This document shows positions 55,539 to 63,027 of a stretch of 64,000 nucleotides of DNA, piece after piece (position 1 is the stretch's first letter; each line of letters opens with the position of its first letter). Position numbers and translations under genes: made by a program. The notes beneath the pieces are model-generated. The model had not been told where the DNA came from. It ran no database searches and was given only the letters and a program-made list of their open reading frames with translations. The stretch is from Desulfurispirillum indicum S5 (GTDB taxonomy: Bacteria; Chrysiogenota; Chrysiogenetes; Chrysiogenales; Chrysiogenaceae), in contig NC_014836.1 of NCBI RefSeq assembly GCF_000177635.2, forward strand, positions 1,500,001-1,564,000, given 5' to 3'.

Positions 55539-55592
55539 GTTTTCCTCCATATACGCATAGTTTCTCTGTTCACTGGCCTGTATTCATTCAGT

Positions 55593-57428
55593 TTACTTCT
55601 GAGCGTTGCCATTGCCGTTACCGTTGGCGTCGAACATGCCCTCAATGCTGACCCGATACTTCTCGGCAATGACCTTGCGCTTGAGCTTCAGGGTCGGCGT
55701 GAGCTCGCCATCTTCGATGGAGAAGTCGCGGGGCAGAATGACGAATTTTTTGATGGTCTCGTAGGAGGGCAGCTTCGCGTTCACATCGCGCACCCGCTCT
55801 TCAAAGAGCTTATGAACTTTTTTATGGGTAACCAGGTCGCGAATTTCGATATAGTTCAGCTTTTTGTCCTGGGCGAATTCCAGCAGCCGCTCAACATTGG
55901 GCGTCAGGAGCGCTACCAGGTACGGCTTGCGATCGCCATACACAAACGCCTGGGAGATGTACTTGTCCAGCTTGAGTTCATTTTCAATCGGCTGGGGAGC
56001 CACATTCTTGCCACCAGCGGTGACAATGATCTCCTTTTTGCGATCGACGATATACACAAAGCCGTTTTCATCAATCCGCGCAATATCGCCGGTGTACAGC
56101 CAGCCATCGATGATCGTCTGGGCAGTGGCTTCAGGATTCTTGTAATACCCCTGCATCACCTGAGGGCCACGCACCAGCAGTTCACCGTCCTCGGCAGTTT
56201 TGACTTCCGTCTGATCCAGTACCTGACCCACAGAACCAAACCGGTTATCGGCAATGGTGTTCAGTGTCAGAGCCGGACTGGTTTCGGTGAGCCCATATCC
56301 TTCAAACACGGGAATCCCCACTGCCCACATAAATTCGTTGATGGTCTTGTCCAATGGAGCACCACCGGAAATAAAGAACCGCATGCGGCCGCCGAAGCGA
56401 GGCTTGATCTTGCTGAACACCAGGCGCTTCGCGAGCCCGTACTTCACGCCCAGCGAACCGACCGGTTGGTTTTCTATATAACGGCGATAGACGTACTGTT
56501 TGCCGACATCCACTGCCCAGTGGAACAGACTGCGTCGCACCGCCGGCGCCTGGTGCACATTTTCGTAAATCCGGGAATAGATCTTCTCAAAGAGCCTTGG
56601 CACACTGACCATGACCGTGGGACGAATCTCCTGAATATTCTCCACCACCTTGTCCACGTTTTCCGCAAAGGCCACATGGGCACCGTACATCAGCGGAGCA
56701 TGGTAGCCCGCCGTGCGCTCAAGAACGTGGCTCAGGGGCAGAAAGCTGAGGAAGACCTCGTCTTCCGCCATGCCACCAAGCTTCTGCACACCGGCGCAGG
56801 CGTCAAAAAGCATGTTGGAGTGCGTAAGCATGACACCCTTGGGTACACCCGTAGTACCGGAAGTGTAGATAACCGTAATCAGATCTTCAGGTGTGATCTG
56901 TGCTATCTCCTCTTCGAGCTCAACACGCTCTTCATCGGTCAGGGGATGGGATACTTCCGAAAGCTGCTGAAGGGTATTCACCGGCAGATCATCGGAGCCG
57001 AGGAACTGCTCAAAAGAGACCACCCGCTCCACATGGGGAATATTCTGCCGGATCTGCAGGATCTTCTCGTACTGCAACCGCGTGGAGACGAACACAATGC
57101 GCGATTCGGAGTGGTTGATCACATACTCTGCCTGCTCAGCTGTATTGGTGGCGTAGATAGGCACCGTTATGGCCCGCGCCGCCTGGACACCAAAGTCCGC
57201 AATTGCCCAACCGGTACGATTTTCCGAGAAAATCGCCACTCGGTCACCAGGCTTGATACCAGCCTTGCGCAACCCCCTGGAGGCCATCAGAATGCGATCA
57301 TAAAACTGCGCGTAGCTCAGCGTCACCCACTCACCACGCCGCTTGAAGGTCACCGCTGCCTTATGGGCATGGCGCTTCGCGTTCAATTGCAGGATTTTTA
57401 ATATGGAACCATATGACATCATATCCAT
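55593..57428 (-). CDS. Long-chain acyl-CoA synthetase
   Basis: 611 residues. AMP-binding motif YTSGTTGVPKGVMLTHSN and the ANL core (GYGLTETSPALTLN; GWLYTGDIARIDENGFVYIVDRKKEIIVTAGGKNV) are followed by the C-terminal subdomain up to about 595. A Gly/Asn-rich tail (NGNGNGN) ends the protein. It activates long-chain fatty acids with ATP and CoA. AGGAGG lies seven nt before ATG. First gene of the fad run, behind site D. Confidence 0.94.
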   Translation of the reverse strand: MDMMSYGSILKILQLNAKRHAHKAAVTFKRRGEWVTLSYAQFYDRILMASRGLRKAGIKPGDRVAIFSENRTGWAIADFGVQAARAITVPIYATNTAEQAEYVINHSESRIVFVSTRLQYEKILQIRQNIPHVERVVSFEQFLGSDDLPVNTLQQLSEVSHPLTDEERVELEEEIAQITPEDLITVIYTSGTTGVPKGVMLTHSNMLFDACAGVQKLGGMAEDEVFLSFLPLSHVLERTAGYHAPLMYGAHVAFAENVDKVVENIQEIRPTVMVSVPRLFEKIYSRIYENVHQAPAVRRSLFHWAVDVGKQYVYRRYIENQPVGSLGVKYGLAKRLVFSKIKPRFGGRMRFFISGGAPLDKTINEFMWAVGIPVFEGYGLTETSPALTLNTIADNRFGSVGQVLDQTEVKTAEDGELLVRGPQVMQGYYKNPEATAQTIIDGWLYTGDIARIDENGFVYIVDRKKEIIVTAGGKNVAPQPIENELKLDKYISQAFVYGDRKPYLVALLTPNVERLLEFAQDKKLNYIEIRDLVTHKKVHKLFEERVRDVNAKLPSYETIKKFVILPRDFSIEDGELTPTLKLKRKVIAEKYRVSIEGMFDANGNGNGNAQK

Positions 57429-57454
57429 AGCACAGCCTCCTGGAGCATGGGTCG

Positions 57455-57510
57455 AAAATACATAACCTTTACGTGCAAGTCAACCAAAAAACAAACGTCT
57501 TTATAAATGC
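57455..57510 (-). promoter_or_regulatory. Promoter of the fad operon with LiuR-like operator (site D)
   Basis: Minus strand: TTGACT (57483-57478), 17-bp spacer, TATTTT (57460-57455). CTTTACGTGCAAGTCAAC (57467-57484, plus strand) covers the -35 and spacer, as at sites B and E. The upstream element CAAACGTCTTTATAAATG lies at 57492-57509, with its ACG 12 nt beyond the operator end. Confidence 0.65.
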
Positions 57511-57514
57511 GAGA

Positions 57515-57541
57515 ACGGGACGCACCTGAGGCGCGCCCCGT
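57515..57541 (-). terminator. GC-rich hairpin after fadL, without U-run
   Basis: ACGGGACGC and GCGCCCCGT-type arms pair (9 bp, one mismatch) around ACCTGAG, immediately after the fadL stop. No T-run follows on the minus strand. It may stabilise the 3' end or separate fadL from the fad operon; termination is uncertain. Confidence 0.4.
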
Positions 57542-57549
57542 AAAAAAAC

Positions 57550-58890
57550 TCAGAAGGAGTAGGTCAATGAAACACCGACAATGTTAATGGTGTTACTGTA
57601 CTCACCCCGCAAAGAACCTTTCAGGGTATTCTCGGGAACACTCTGCTGCTGGTCAATTTTTGCGTCCTTCACCATGAGGTGAGCGTAGCCCACATCAATA
57701 CCCATACGCTCATTCACCTGGTACCCAAGACCAACAGAAATCCAGGTGCGATCATTACCGGGGACCCGTGGCTGACGGGCCTGGGCATCGGGAATCGCCT
57801 CCTCGTCAAGGGCCAGGCCGGCGCGCAGAATCGTGCGTGGATTCAGGCGATACGTGGTTCCCACCGAATAGCGCATCTGATCTTCCCAGTCGAAGGTGGT
57901 GACACTGTCATCACGACCGTCACTGAACTGCACCCGCAGCTCATCAAAGGAGCTCCAGCCCATCCAGGTCACGTCAGCCATAACTGCCCAGTCGGGATTC
58001 ACCTGATGATGCACACTCAAGGAGGCACTATCGGGAACCTTGATCTTGGCCTTGGCGCTGCCGTTGGCAAAATTGGGCGAAGCGGCAATGGCGCCATCAA
58101 GAGCTGGATTTCCCGATATGGTTTCCGGAACTGTGAACTTGGCACTGCCGCTGGCCGTATAGCTGATGGTGGAACGATAGGCAAAACCCATGCGGGTCTG
58201 ATCGTTAAACTCATAGAGGAACCCGAAGTTAAACCCATAGCCGGTATCGTCCGCCTCCAGCACCACCTTGCCATCACGGTTATGCACCAGGGGAGCCAGT
58301 GCCTCGTTGTAACCAGATTGCGCATAGGCGATAGTCCCGAAATCTATGGCGTTGGAGAGCTCGGCATCCAGGTACTGCAGGCTCAGGCCGGCCCCGACAC
58401 TGAACTGATCATTGACGCGCCACGCGATGGACGGATTGACGTTCACGGTCATGAAATCCGATTTAATGGCATAGTAACGGCCATACCAGTCTTCCTTGTA
58501 ATCCGTGGCATTACCAAATGGCGCGTTAATCCCCAGTCCGACGTACAGACCATTCTCCAGCTCAACCACAGAGTAAAAGTTCGGCACAATCGTGTTCTGC
58601 CCAGGCTGCCCGCCAGTGCTTCCACCCGTCGTCGAACCATCGTCCTTAAACTTCAGATCAGGAACAATCAGCGTCATGCCACCAACAACCTGCTTCCCCT
58701 TCAGCAGCGTCATAGCCGCAGGGTTAAAATAAACCGTCGTTGCATCAGCACCAATAGCGGCACCCCCGGAATACGCGTTCCCAAGCCCGCTCACCCCCTG
58801 GGTCGTTATACCAAAACCTGCGCCATAAGCGTGGGTAATTCCACTGCACAGAAGCGCACTTACCGCAAACGCCATTCTCTTTCCACTCAT
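57550..58890 (-). CDS. fadL: Outer-membrane fatty acid transporter, FadL/OmpP1 family
   Basis: 446 residues. The signal peptide (about 1-24, ending YGA) is followed by the FadL N-terminal hatch sequence GFGITTQGVSGLGNAYSGGAA and NPAAMTLLKGKQ. The rest alternates in a 14-strand beta-barrel pattern and ends with an aromatic residue (SLTYSF). It brings hydrophobic compounds, here probably fatty acids, across the outer membrane. Its promoter has its own LiuR-like operator (site E). Confidence 0.94.
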   Translation of the reverse strand: MSGKRMAFAVSALLCSGITHAYGAGFGITTQGVSGLGNAYSGGAAIGADATTVYFNPAAMTLLKGKQVVGGMTLIVPDLKFKDDGSTTGGSTGGQPGQNTIVPNFYSVVELENGLYVGLGINAPFGNATDYKEDWYGRYYAIKSDFMTVNVNPSIAWRVNDQFSVGAGLSLQYLDAELSNAIDFGTIAYAQSGYNEALAPLVHNRDGKVVLEADDTGYGFNFGFLYEFNDQTRMGFAYRSTISYTASGSAKFTVPETISGNPALDGAIAASPNFANGSAKAKIKVPDSASLSVHHQVNPDWAVMADVTWMGWSSFDELRVQFSDGRDDSVTTFDWEDQMRYSVGTTYRLNPRTILRAGLALDEEAIPDAQARQPRVPGNDRTWISVGLGYQVNERMGIDVGYAHLMVKDAKIDQQQSVPENTLKGSLRGEYSNTINIVGVSLTYSF

Positions 58891-58948
58891 CTCTCCACCT
58901 CGCTGATAACGTTTTCAAAGATTATCACATGATACAGGCAAGCAACAG

Positions 58949-59008
58949 CATCAGGTTTATCGATCCTTTACGTTCATGTCAACATCAAAATAAAACGTAT
59001 TTATAATC
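58949..59008 (-). promoter_or_regulatory. Promoter of fadL with LiuR-like operator (site E)
   Basis: Minus strand: TTGACA (58982-58977), 17-bp spacer and a weak TAAACC -10. CTTTACGTTCATGTCAAC (58966-58983, plus strand) lies across the -35 and spacer. The upstream element TAAAACGTATTTATAA lies at 58991-59006. The arrangement matches sites B and D within 1 nt. Confidence 0.6.
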
Positions 59009-59009
59009 T

Positions 59010-59324
59010 TGACGCCTTCGATAATCCCCCACTCAATCAGATATATTTACCCTGTCAATCTTCTACAGGAAATACCACTGCATTTAAAGATCCTCAATGA
59101 CCTTAAACGACTCGCTCACTTGCCCTGTCAATCATAACATGCGTTTACAATTAATTTATCCCCATAAGCGAACCCACCACCACAACAACCAGGAAATCTG
59201 CGGAAATCATATTTCCAAACAGCATTTCACGACATACGGCATCGTATTTCTGCGTTTTACCTGGCAAAGCATGAGAGAGAGCCAATCCAAAAATCCCCAT
59301 ACACACCAATGAGAAATCGGTATC
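59010..59324. other. Intergenic DNA with no supported gene
   Basis: AT-rich, multiple stops in all frames. An 11-bp direct repeat CCCTGTCAATC occurs at 59050-59060 and 59123-59133. A minus-strand frame around 59151-59351 has a hydrophobic end but no SD or codon support. I assign no function. Confidence 0.6.
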
Positions 59325-59460
59325 TCCTGAGAGGCTGCTGAAAACCCCCATCTGCTGCGTTGCCGGGCATCGCTCGTCACTGCGACGTACAGGGAGTACG
59401 CCTCACTCCTCACCTTGCTCGCGCCTTGCACCTGAGAGCTTTTCAATTGCCTGCATAACG
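59325..59460 (-). repeat. Dispersed repeat, long copy (copy 3)
   Basis: Minus strand runs GCAGGCAATTGAAAA, CAGGTGCAAGGCGC, then a GC-rich centre, then GGGTTTTCAGCAGCCT. The first part is shared with copy 2 and the last with copy 1. Centre contains ACGTCGCAGTGACGAGCGATG. The terminal GCAGGC/GCCT(GC) inverted ends are slightly decayed here. Confidence 0.7.
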
Positions 59461-59645
59461 CTATGGACCCGCAGGGTTGACGCCATGACGGCGGCAACCG
59501 CAAACCTAAAGCCACGGAGGGCGGTTGTTTGCGGTCCCCAGTTCCAGGCAAGCGAACGGCTGAAAAAGACAGCACTGGGGGCCGCTTTTACGCCATTCCA
59601 GCATGGCATAAGGGTCGGCGCCGACAACCTCCCGTTTCGGGGGTG
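59461..59645. other. Region dense in inverted repeats
   Basis: ACCGCAAAC (59498-59506) pairs with GTTTGCGGT (59527-59535). GCGGTCCCCAGT (59531-59542) pairs with ACTGGGGGCCGC (59574-59585), which is followed by TTTT. GTCGGCGCCGAC (59615-59626 region) is a perfect palindrome, and CCCGTTTCGGGGG forms a short hairpin near 59632. Two of the stems compete for the same GCGG bases. It may be the rest of the dispersed repeat, a structured RNA, or recombination-site DNA. No gene is supported. Confidence 0.5.
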
Positions 59646-59704
59646 CGAAAGTTGAGATCAAACAAGAAAAAATTTCATCCGATTGATCACATGATAAACA
59701 ACAG

Positions 59705-59735
59705 AAAAAGCCCCTGAAACAAAGATTTCAGGGGC
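59705..59735 (-). terminator. Terminator at the end of the mobile-element operon
   Basis: Minus strand: GCCCCTGAAA-TCTTTG-TTTCAGGGGC, a 10-bp perfect stem, followed by TTTTT. It lies about 160 nt after the last gene of the leftward operon that starts at 62917. Confidence 0.88.
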
Positions 59736-59761
59736 GAATTTGATTTGCGTAAAAACTGAAA

Positions 59762-59885
59762 TGGCGGAAGAGGTATCAGTCACTTTAAGCGCATATCTAT
59801 CAGCAAATAAGATACTTTACTGGGGTCAACTCTGTTTATACCCCTAAAAATACCCCTTAAAATAATTCACACTAATAAGGGTCAT
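59762..59885. other. Candidate left attachment region of the mobile element
   Basis: TGGCGGAAGA (59762-59771) equals the reverse complement of a tRNA 3' end (TCTTCCGCCA), as at the end of selC-type tRNAs. No T-loop or rest of a tRNA follows. Downstream lie repeated TACCCCTAAAA (59839-59849) and TACCCCTTAA (59851-59860) and an inverse TAAGGGT near 59876. Such repeats often flank integrase-type att sites. Integration at a tRNA is inferred and weak. Confidence 0.35.
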
Positions 59886-59895
59886 CCTTCGCCAT

Positions 59896-60114
59896 TTACT
59901 CTAGCTGACTGTCGATGTAATCGTACCAGGCTTGAACTTCTCTTGGGTTATACACTCCTAACGTGACCACCATTGTAATATAATTACTGGTGGTTACAAC
60001 AGCCCTAGAGACATTCTCTCGGGCACCAGGTGGAACGTTCAGTGATACCCCGACACCCGCTGCCGCCACGGCCATGGCGGCGATGATCAATAAAGCATTT
60101 CTGTATTTTCGCAT
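59896..60114 (-). CDS. Small exported or membrane-anchored protein of the mobile element
   Basis: 72 residues, not recognised. A basic start and Ala-rich hydrophobic segment (MRKYRNALLIIAAMAVAAAGVG) form a signal peptide or anchor. The remainder has a second mildly hydrophobic stretch (YITMVVTLGVY). GGAGGGG lies nine nt upstream of ATG. It follows the membrane-protein gene by 3 nt, so it is the last gene of the leftward operon. Confidence 0.65.
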   Translation of the reverse strand: MRKYRNALLIIAAMAVAAAGVGVSLNVPPGARENVSRAVVTTSNYITMVVTLGVYNPREVQAWYDYIDSQLE

Positions 60115-60117
60115 TTA

Positions 60118-60594
60118 TTATTTCCCCTCCGGAGTGGAAATTCTCTCAAAAGCCGCTTTGGCTTCTTCCTGTTTTTCCCGCTCAGATTCGCTTTCTACCC
60201 ACGCTTCGGCTGCCAAACACTCCAAGAGTACCGGTATTCTCCCTTGGAGGAGAATCTGGGCATGGTAGGCCGCTACCGCCGGATCGGAGAGCCATTCACT
60301 ATACTTAAGGCATTGGACTGGGTATTTTTTGGGGTCAAGGGGATCAAACAAGGCAAGATATTGATAGCCTCTTTGCGCGATTTTCATTGAGAGAATTCCA
60401 GGGATTGGCGCTACGATTAGCGCTACAAAGAAGGCGTAAAATGTCGGCACTAAATACACTATAGTGCCGCTACTAATTAATACTGAAATACAGACAATAA
60501 CGGCAACTACGATGCGCAGCAATAATCGTTTTTTTGCTGCATCCAATTCTGCTTGAGTGGGCGGCTGGCCCTGTATGTTGATTATTGTGCTCAC
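60118..60594 (-). CDS. Two-span membrane protein of the mobile element
   Basis: About 158 residues from a GTG at 60594, with AAGGAGG six nt upstream; GTGA overlaps the stop of the upstream gene. Two adjacent hydrophobic segments (about 25-45 and 50-72) form a membrane hairpin. The C-terminal half is soluble and charged, with a Glu/Lys-rich end (ESEREKQEEAKAAFE). No family recognised. Confidence 0.65.
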   Translation of the reverse strand: MSTIINIQGQPPTQAELDAAKKRLLLRIVVAVIVCISVLISSGTIVYLVPTFYAFFVALIVAPIPGILSMKIAQRGYQYLALFDPLDPKKYPVQCLKYSEWLSDPAVAAYHAQILLQGRIPVLLECLAAEAWVESESEREKQEEAKAAFERISTPEGK

Positions 60595-60779
60595 TTCGCC
60601 CCTCCTTGATGGTTCTTTGCTTTCCATTGTTTAACTTCGACCAAAGACCACCTTGATGCTTTACCAATCTTAACAGGTCTTGGGAAGTTATCCCGCTGAA
60701 TTTTCATGTAAATTGCCTGGCTACTCATCCCAGGTTTTCCAATAGCCGCTTTTACGCCTTGAATGTCGAGCATTTGCAT
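60591..60779 (-). CDS. AlpA/excisionase-type DNA-binding protein
   Basis: About 62 residues from ATG 60779 (GGGGAG four nt upstream). The sequence IGKPGMSSQAIYMKIQRDNFPRPVKIGKASRWSLVEVKQWKA is a winged-helix AlpA/HTH_17-type domain, including the SRW and EVxxW positions typical of the family. These act as excisionases or transcription activators in prophages and integrative elements. It is translationally coupled to the membrane-protein gene. Confidence 0.8.
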   Translation of the reverse strand: MQMLDIQGVKAAIGKPGMSSQAIYMKIQRDNFPRPVKIGKASRWSLVEVKQWKAKNHQGGAK

Positions 60780-60793
60780 AAAACTCCCCTTCA

Positions 60794-61030
60794 CTACTTC
60801 CTGGACTCAAGCTTTCGTGCGATCCATTCCTCTATCTCGGACTCTTTCCAGAGCCTCCTCCTTCCGAGTTTGAGGCTCTTTGGCATTTCACCAGTTCGAT
60901 CAAGCTTTCTGACAAAGTCCTTACTTATACTCAACATTTCAGCAATCTGGTTTACTCCTATCAACTGGTCAGGCATGCCCTTGTCCGATGAAGCGACATG
61001 GCACTCAGACGGCAACAACTTGTCTTGCAT
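60794..61030 (-). CDS. Second AlpA/HTH_17-type DNA-binding protein
   Basis: About 78 residues from ATG 61030, with GGAGG eight nt upstream and a 26-nt overlap with the initiator gene end. The HTH is IGVNQIAEMLSISKDFVRKLDRTGEMPKSLKLGRRRLWKESEIEEWIA, a merR-like excisionase/AlpA domain. Longer frames inside the initiator gene are not needed. Two such small regulators in a row suggest control of excision or replication. Confidence 0.78.
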   Translation of the reverse strand: MQDKLLPSECHVASSDKGMPDQLIGVNQIAEMLSISKDFVRKLDRTGEMPKSLKLGRRRLWKESEIEEWIARKLESRK

Positions 61031-61862
61031 CACTGCCGCCTCCCCTTGCTCTTTGCGCATGCAGCACGTCGTTTTCAAACTGAAATCCAGCCAGGTAACC
61101 CGCATCAATCAACTCATTGCATGCCTTCTTCAGTAGCTCCTTGAAATGCGCAAGACGCTGAGTTCTTGAGCCACACAGCCTGCAGACATTGTCGATTTTG
61201 ATTGGATAGATTTCTCGGTGAGTGCTCCAGTACATGAGGAGCCATTTTGATAGGTCTCGTGAGAGTTTATAACGAACATGCATTGGCATGACGCTTACAA
61301 ATAGTCGCTCCATCCCACTGCTTGCCTGAATGAGCACCCAGCTCTTATACTCAATCTCAACCGACTCGATGATATGACCTGAAAATTCCCGAACAGGCTC
61401 TTTTAGATCACTTTCATAATAGGCAATTTCAATGTGCGATTTATTAATTCGCTTCAGTGATTGACGTATTCTCTCCCTTCCAGCCCCGCCCTTTTTTCCC
61501 AAAAGCGATTCCAGCTTAGTAAAATTCACCTTCACTACTTCTCCAGTTCGATATGGCAGCAGCAACGAAATTATCACAGTCAGCACGTCAAGATCATATT
61601 GACTCAACCTATATCCCGTGTACTTGACTTTATAGCCTGACTGGCAGGGTATCGATTCGTCAATGCGAAAATCTCTTCCTTTTTTGTCTTCAGATACCTG
61701 AAACAAACCTGACCTGCAAAGATCCGTGAAGATGATACCGTGCGCCCATTGGGCAACTCCCATCCTCCAACCCAGCGAATCAGGTGGACTATCCAGGAGT
61801 CGTGACTTGATCAAATGACATACTTCAGGTGAGTTTTTACTCATGGCAGCCCACAAGCTCAT
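61005..61862 (-). CDS. TrfA-like plasmid replication initiator
   Basis: 285 residues. The central part GYRLSQYDLDVLTVIISLLL ... VNFTKLESLLGKKGGAGRERIRQSLKRINKSHIEI and the C-terminal IDNVCRLCGSRTQRLAHFKELLKKACNELIDAGYLAGF match the TrfA initiator pattern. TrfA proteins bind origin iterons and recruit DnaB. So this element probably replicates as a plasmid or did so. No clear iteron array was seen nearby. The ATG overlaps the preceding stop (ATGA), with AAGGT upstream. Confidence 0.82.
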   Translation of the reverse strand: MSLWAAMSKNSPEVCHLIKSRLLDSPPDSLGWRMGVAQWAHGIIFTDLCRSGLFQVSEDKKGRDFRIDESIPCQSGYKVKYTGYRLSQYDLDVLTVIISLLLPYRTGEVVKVNFTKLESLLGKKGGAGRERIRQSLKRINKSHIEIAYYESDLKEPVREFSGHIIESVEIEYKSWVLIQASSGMERLFVSVMPMHVRYKLSRDLSKWLLMYWSTHREIYPIKIDNVCRLCGSRTQRLAHFKELLKKACNELIDAGYLAGFQFENDVLHAQRARGGGSDARQVVAV

Positions 61863-62659
61863 ACGTTCACCTTCGGTCGCTTAGATTTCCGTGGTGCATG
61901 CTTGCGCACAAACTGTTTGCGTTTATTTCTTTGGCAAAGCCACGCGATTTCTGAAAACTGATTTAGAAGGTGCTCATTTTCATCTTCGAAGAATGGCAGA
62001 AATGGGGCTTCAAGGGTAAAGTGGAGCCACCAGCGCTCCAGTTCATCCTGCATGATTTTGATTGCTTCATCCCGGATTTGCCGAATGCGTCGATCCGACA
62101 AGTTGGCCGGACCACATACCTCAATACTGCTTTTCCGAAGGTTCTCGAGTTTATGAAGAATCTCTCGCTTCTTCTTTGGTATCGCCTGTTCAAGAGCTGG
62201 CATTAAGCCTGAGAGAACTTCCAGCATTTCCTGATAACTCTCCTGCTCTTCATGCTCATTTGCGCCGCTTTGATGCATGATTCTGTCGAAGTACTCGTTG
62301 TTATCAACAAGTTTCTCGTTTGCTTTGTAATCGATGTTTACTTTCTCATGAAGCGCCATTTTGAAGTATTGCTCGGGCTCTTCCCTTATGATCAGAACCT
62401 CGTATGCCGTAATGGTCGCTATCGACATAAAGTCTTCTTTTTCCAATCCGGAAAAATATAGTCGCCTCTTATGAAATTCTTTTTCAAGCCACTTTTCACG
62501 ACGCTTGATGAACGCATTCACCCGATGCCAGTTCGTTGCAATTCGCGCAGCATTTGGGTAAATTGTTTCCGGGTGTTGTGCTACCGTACAACTCTCGTTT
62601 GCGCTGGCCCCCGTCGCCAAACTTGCGGCCAGCGCATCCCTTTTTTTCAGAGTGGACAT
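61859..62659 (-). CDS. Putative sigma-like/HTH protein of the mobile element
   Basis: 266 residues, not firmly recognised. A middle helical region (EKEDFMSIATITAYEVLIIREEPEQYFKMALHEKVN) recalls sigma region 2. A later segment (KKKREILHKLENL ... ANLSDRRIRQIRDEAIKIMQDELERW) has the spacing of a sigma region 4 HTH. The basic C-terminus (KRKQFVRKHAPRKSKRPK) suits nucleic-acid binding. AGGAGG lies six nt before ATG. It lies between the small HTH protein and the initiator, so a regulatory or replication role is likely. Confidence 0.55.
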   Translation of the reverse strand: MSTLKKRDALAASLATGASANESCTVAQHPETIYPNAARIATNWHRVNAFIKRREKWLEKEFHKRRLYFSGLEKEDFMSIATITAYEVLIIREEPEQYFKMALHEKVNIDYKANEKLVDNNEYFDRIMHQSGANEHEEQESYQEMLEVLSGLMPALEQAIPKKKREILHKLENLRKSSIEVCGPANLSDRRIRQIRDEAIKIMQDELERWWLHFTLEAPFLPFFEDENEHLLNQFSEIAWLCQRNKRKQFVRKHAPRKSKRPKVNV

Positions 62660-62668
62660 CTCTTCCTC

Positions 62669-62917
62669 CTATGGTGCGCAGACATACTGCATCCGTTTCT
62701 CAACTTTCCTGAAACACCACTCCGGCACCTGGTCACCAAGCTCATCTCGCAGCTTCTGCTCTATGTCAGCTTTGCGGGTTCTGCAGTTCACAGCATCGGT
62801 AACCTGACAGCGCGTATAGCCATGTTTCTTTGCCCAGCTCGTAAGCGTCTCGCCTTGTAACGACAAGGCAAATGCTATATGGGCACGGCGTTTTCGTTTC
62901 CATTCTTCAGATTGCAT
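62669..62917 (-). CDS. Small HTH protein, first gene of the leftward operon
   Basis: 82 residues. The region AHIAFALSLQGETLTSWAKKHGYTRCQVTDAVNCRTRKADIEQKLRDELG looks like a Ner/Cro-type or related helix-turn-helix domain. Divergent from an XRE repressor, as in phage-like immunity switches. GGGAG lies seven nt before ATG. Role as early regulator is inferred. Confidence 0.7.
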   Translation of the reverse strand: MQSEEWKRKRRAHIAFALSLQGETLTSWAKKHGYTRCQVTDAVNCRTRKADIEQKLRDELGDQVPEWCFRKVEKRMQYVCAP

Positions 62918-62942
62918 GTTATTCTCCCTTCACTCGAGTATT

Positions 62943-62996
62943 GCACTATGCCAGTGCGTAATATTTATGTATTTGCGTATTTTGATGTTCGCATAT
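62943..62996. promoter_or_regulatory. Divergent operator region of the mobile element
   Basis: AT-rich intergenic segment between the divergent HTH genes. It holds GCACT-ATGCC-AGTGC (62943-62957), TGCGTA at 62955-62960 and 62974-62979, and the inverted variant TTCGCATA (62989-62996). The half-sites are about one to two helical turns apart, as expected for a CI/Cro-like switch. No promoter here is convincing enough to place. Confidence 0.5.
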
Positions 62997-63027
62997 CGCT
63001 AAATCTATGTCAAGCACTGAGGATAAA

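Noticed and set aside
59151-59351. Minus-strand frame encoding a short protein with a hydrophobic end
   Set aside because: No SD before any start, overlaps the dispersed repeat, and the composition matches intergenic DNA.
59207-59627. Frames inside the repeat and folded region resembling small hypothetical proteins
   Set aside because: They arise from repeat DNA. Two overlapping frames give unrelated sequences and neither has a supported start.
59762-59800. A tRNA gene at the left side of the mobile element
   Set aside because: Only the ten bases of an acceptor end match. No T-loop or anticodon arm is present.
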